7,082 nt of DNA from an uncultured Ruminococcus sp. (GTDB lineage Bacteria; Bacillota; Clostridia; Oscillospirales; CAG-272). This document shows, one piece after another, positions 5,970-7,082 of this stretch. The stretch covers positions 7,152 to 14,233 of the forward strand of contig CADAXH010000061.1 of NCBI GenBank assembly GCA_902791785.1. The letters run 5' to 3'. Each line of letters starts with the position of its first letter. Position 1 is the stretch's first letter. A program made the position numbers and the translations under genes. Below the pieces are notes generated by a model. That model worked only from the letters and a program-made list of their open reading frames with translations. It made no database searches and was not told the DNA's origin.

Positions 5970-7082
5970 ATGGAAAAATACGATGTTGCCGTCACACCAT
6001 GTGACAGCTATGAAAAAAATGAAGTTGAAAAATCTCTGAAAGAAGCGATTGATGCAGTCAACGGACTGGATTTTGTCAAATCCGGAATGAAAGTTGCAAT
6101 AAAAATGAACCTTGTTGCACCGATGAAACCTGATGCGGCAGCAACAGTTCATCCGAGTGTTGTTTGTGCAATTGTGAAAATGCTCAGGGAAAAGGGAGCA
6201 GAAGTCGTAATAGGCGACAGCCCCGGCGGAGTTTACAGTGCCTCTTATCTGAAAGTCGTTTATGACGTGTGCGGAATCAAAAAGGCTGAAGAATACGGGG
6301 CAGTACTCAACAGCGACTTTTCAATCAGGGACGTCGAGTATCCTGAGGCTGTGTGCGCAAAGAAGTTTCAATATACTTCTTACCTGGATAAGGCCGATGC
6401 CATTGTGGATCTGTGCAAGCTGAAATCTCACGGGATGATGGGAATGACATGTGCCGTAAAGAACTTTTTCGGGACAGTGCCCGGACTCTCCAAGCCTCAG
6501 TTTCATTATGCATTTCCAAAATCAAGCGACTTTGCCAATGTCCTTATAGACCTTTACGAGTATTCCAGGCCCGTATTGTGCATTTGTGACGCCGTAACAG
6601 GCATGGAAGGCAACGGGCCCACTCAGGGAACCCCGCGAAAAATAGGATGCCTGCTGGCCTCGAAAAACGGCCATATGCTCGATCTTGTAGCATCTGGTAT
6701 CATTGGAATGAAAACCTCCGAAATACCCACTCTTGAAGAAGCAGTAAAAAGAGGTCTGATTCCCGAAGACGCCTCATCTCTTTCTGTTTATGGCGAACCC
6801 GGAAAGTACAGACAGGACGACTTCAAAACCAACCCTGCACAGTCTGATGTATTCTTCAAGGTCCTGGGCGGAGGAGTATTCGGCCGGATTACGGATTTTG
6901 TAGCCGGAAGAATTCTTACCCCATATCCCGGTCTTGACAAGAATGCATGCATAGGATGCGGTAAGTGCGCGGGCATCTGCCCGGCAAAGGCAATAACAAT
7001 GAAAAAGAAGAGACCGGTCATTGACAGGTCAAAATGCATACACTGTTTCTGCTGTCAGGAGTTTTGCCCCAAAGGTGCCATG
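5970..7082 (+). CDS. DUF362 protein with C-terminal 2x[4Fe-4S] ferredoxin domain, 3' end outside the window
   Basis: The frame is open for 371 codons to the right edge, so the gene is truncated only by the window. Residues about 5-250 match the DUF362 family: VAIKMNLV (42-49), HPSVVCAIVKMLREKGAEVVIGDSPGG (61-87), KADAIVDLCKLKSHGMMGMTCAVKNFFG (141-168), and DAVTGMEGNGPTQGTPRKIGCLLAS (207-231). Two ferredoxin motifs follow: Cys327/330/333/337 with Pro338, and Cys356/359/362/366 with Pro367. Both are intact CxxCxxCxxxCP patterns able to hold two [4Fe-4S] clusters. The family's reaction is not established as far as I know; an electron-transfer or redox role in anaerobic metabolism is an inference from the clusters. 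Neither a signal peptide nor a membrane segment is seen. ATG 5970 is the only usable start, because an in-frame stop lies at 5949-5951, yet its Shine-Dalgarno is poor (AAAAG-like). I see no convincing promoter in the 79-bp gap, so it may be cotranscribed with lysS. Confidence 0.9.
   Translation, partial: MEKYDVAVTPCDSYEKNEVEKSLKEAIDAVNGLDFVKSGMKVAIKMNLVAPMKPDAAATVHPSVVCAIVKMLREKGAEVVIGDSPGGVYSASYLKVVYDVCGIKKAEEYGAVLNSDFSIRDVEYPEAVCAKKFQYTSYLDKADAIVDLCKLKSHGMMGMTCAVKNFFGTVPGLSKPQFHYAFPKSSDFANVLIDLYEYSRPVLCICDAVTGMEGNGPTQGTPRKIGCLLASKNGHMLDLVASGIIGMKTSEIPTLEEAVKRGLIPEDASSLSVYGEPGKYRQDDFKTNPAQSDVFFKVLGGGVFGRITDFVAGRILTPYPGLDKNACIGCGKCAGICPAKAITMKKKRPVIDRSKCIHCFCCQEFCPKGAM

Noticed and set aside
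5991..6005. CRP-like binding site
   Set aside because: The half-sites are in the opposite order to the TGTGA-N6-TCACA consensus, the spacer is 3 bases, and the repeat is inside coding sequence.
5919..6152. Minus-strand frame covering the lysS-DUF362 gap
   Set aside because: Composition is that of an antisense shadow; the plus-strand frame from 5970 encodes a recognisable DUF362 protein.
6788..7039. Minus-strand frame opposite the ferredoxin domain
   Set aside because: The plus strand encodes two complete CxxCxxCxxxCP motifs in frame with DUF362, which explains the region.

Overview
The window looks like chromosomal DNA from a low-to-moderate GC Gram-positive anaerobe of the Clostridia, possibly Lachnospiraceae or a relative. 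This is inferred from AGA-rich arginine usage, strong AGGAGG-type ribosome binding sites, a CdaR/PucR-type regulator, a greA-lysS pair, and a DUF362 protein with a ferredoxin domain. I did not run any taxonomic search. All genes lie on the + strand. I see no mobile element, CRISPR array, tRNA or rRNA.

Layout. (1) A gene for an unrecognised membrane protein with about eight transmembrane segments occupies the left edge and ends at 789. (2) A 106-bp gap (790-895) holds a near-perfect intrinsic terminator. A good sigma-A-type promoter (TTGAAA, 17 bp, TAAAAT) ends just in front of the hairpin, so new transcripts should start inside its left arm. (3) A tightly packed block follows (gaps of 17, 2 and 17 bp): a CdaR/PucR-family regulator (896-1981), a membrane-anchored S41 C-terminal processing protease (1999-3426), the transcript cleavage factor GreA (3429-3911), and a lysyl-tRNA synthetase of unusual architecture (3929-5890). 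(4) A 79-bp gap holds three in-frame stop codons in tandem and a 10-bp hairpin without a U-tract. (5) A DUF362 protein with two [4Fe-4S] ferredoxin motifs starts at 5970 and runs off the right edge.

The middle genes are probably one transcription unit mixing regulation, envelope proteolysis, transcription elongation and translation. GreA and LysRS are housekeeping functions; the regulator and protease may be cotranscribed passengers or may link envelope or metabolite sensing to the same transcript. The most distinctive item is the LysRS. A complete class II core is followed by an acidic linker and a C-terminal EMAPII/Trbp111-type tRNA-binding domain, the module normally seen at the end of MetRS. 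Its core also departs from the family consensus at two loops that contact or close over lysine. No new defence or mobile system is evident; most of the rest is ordinary core genome.
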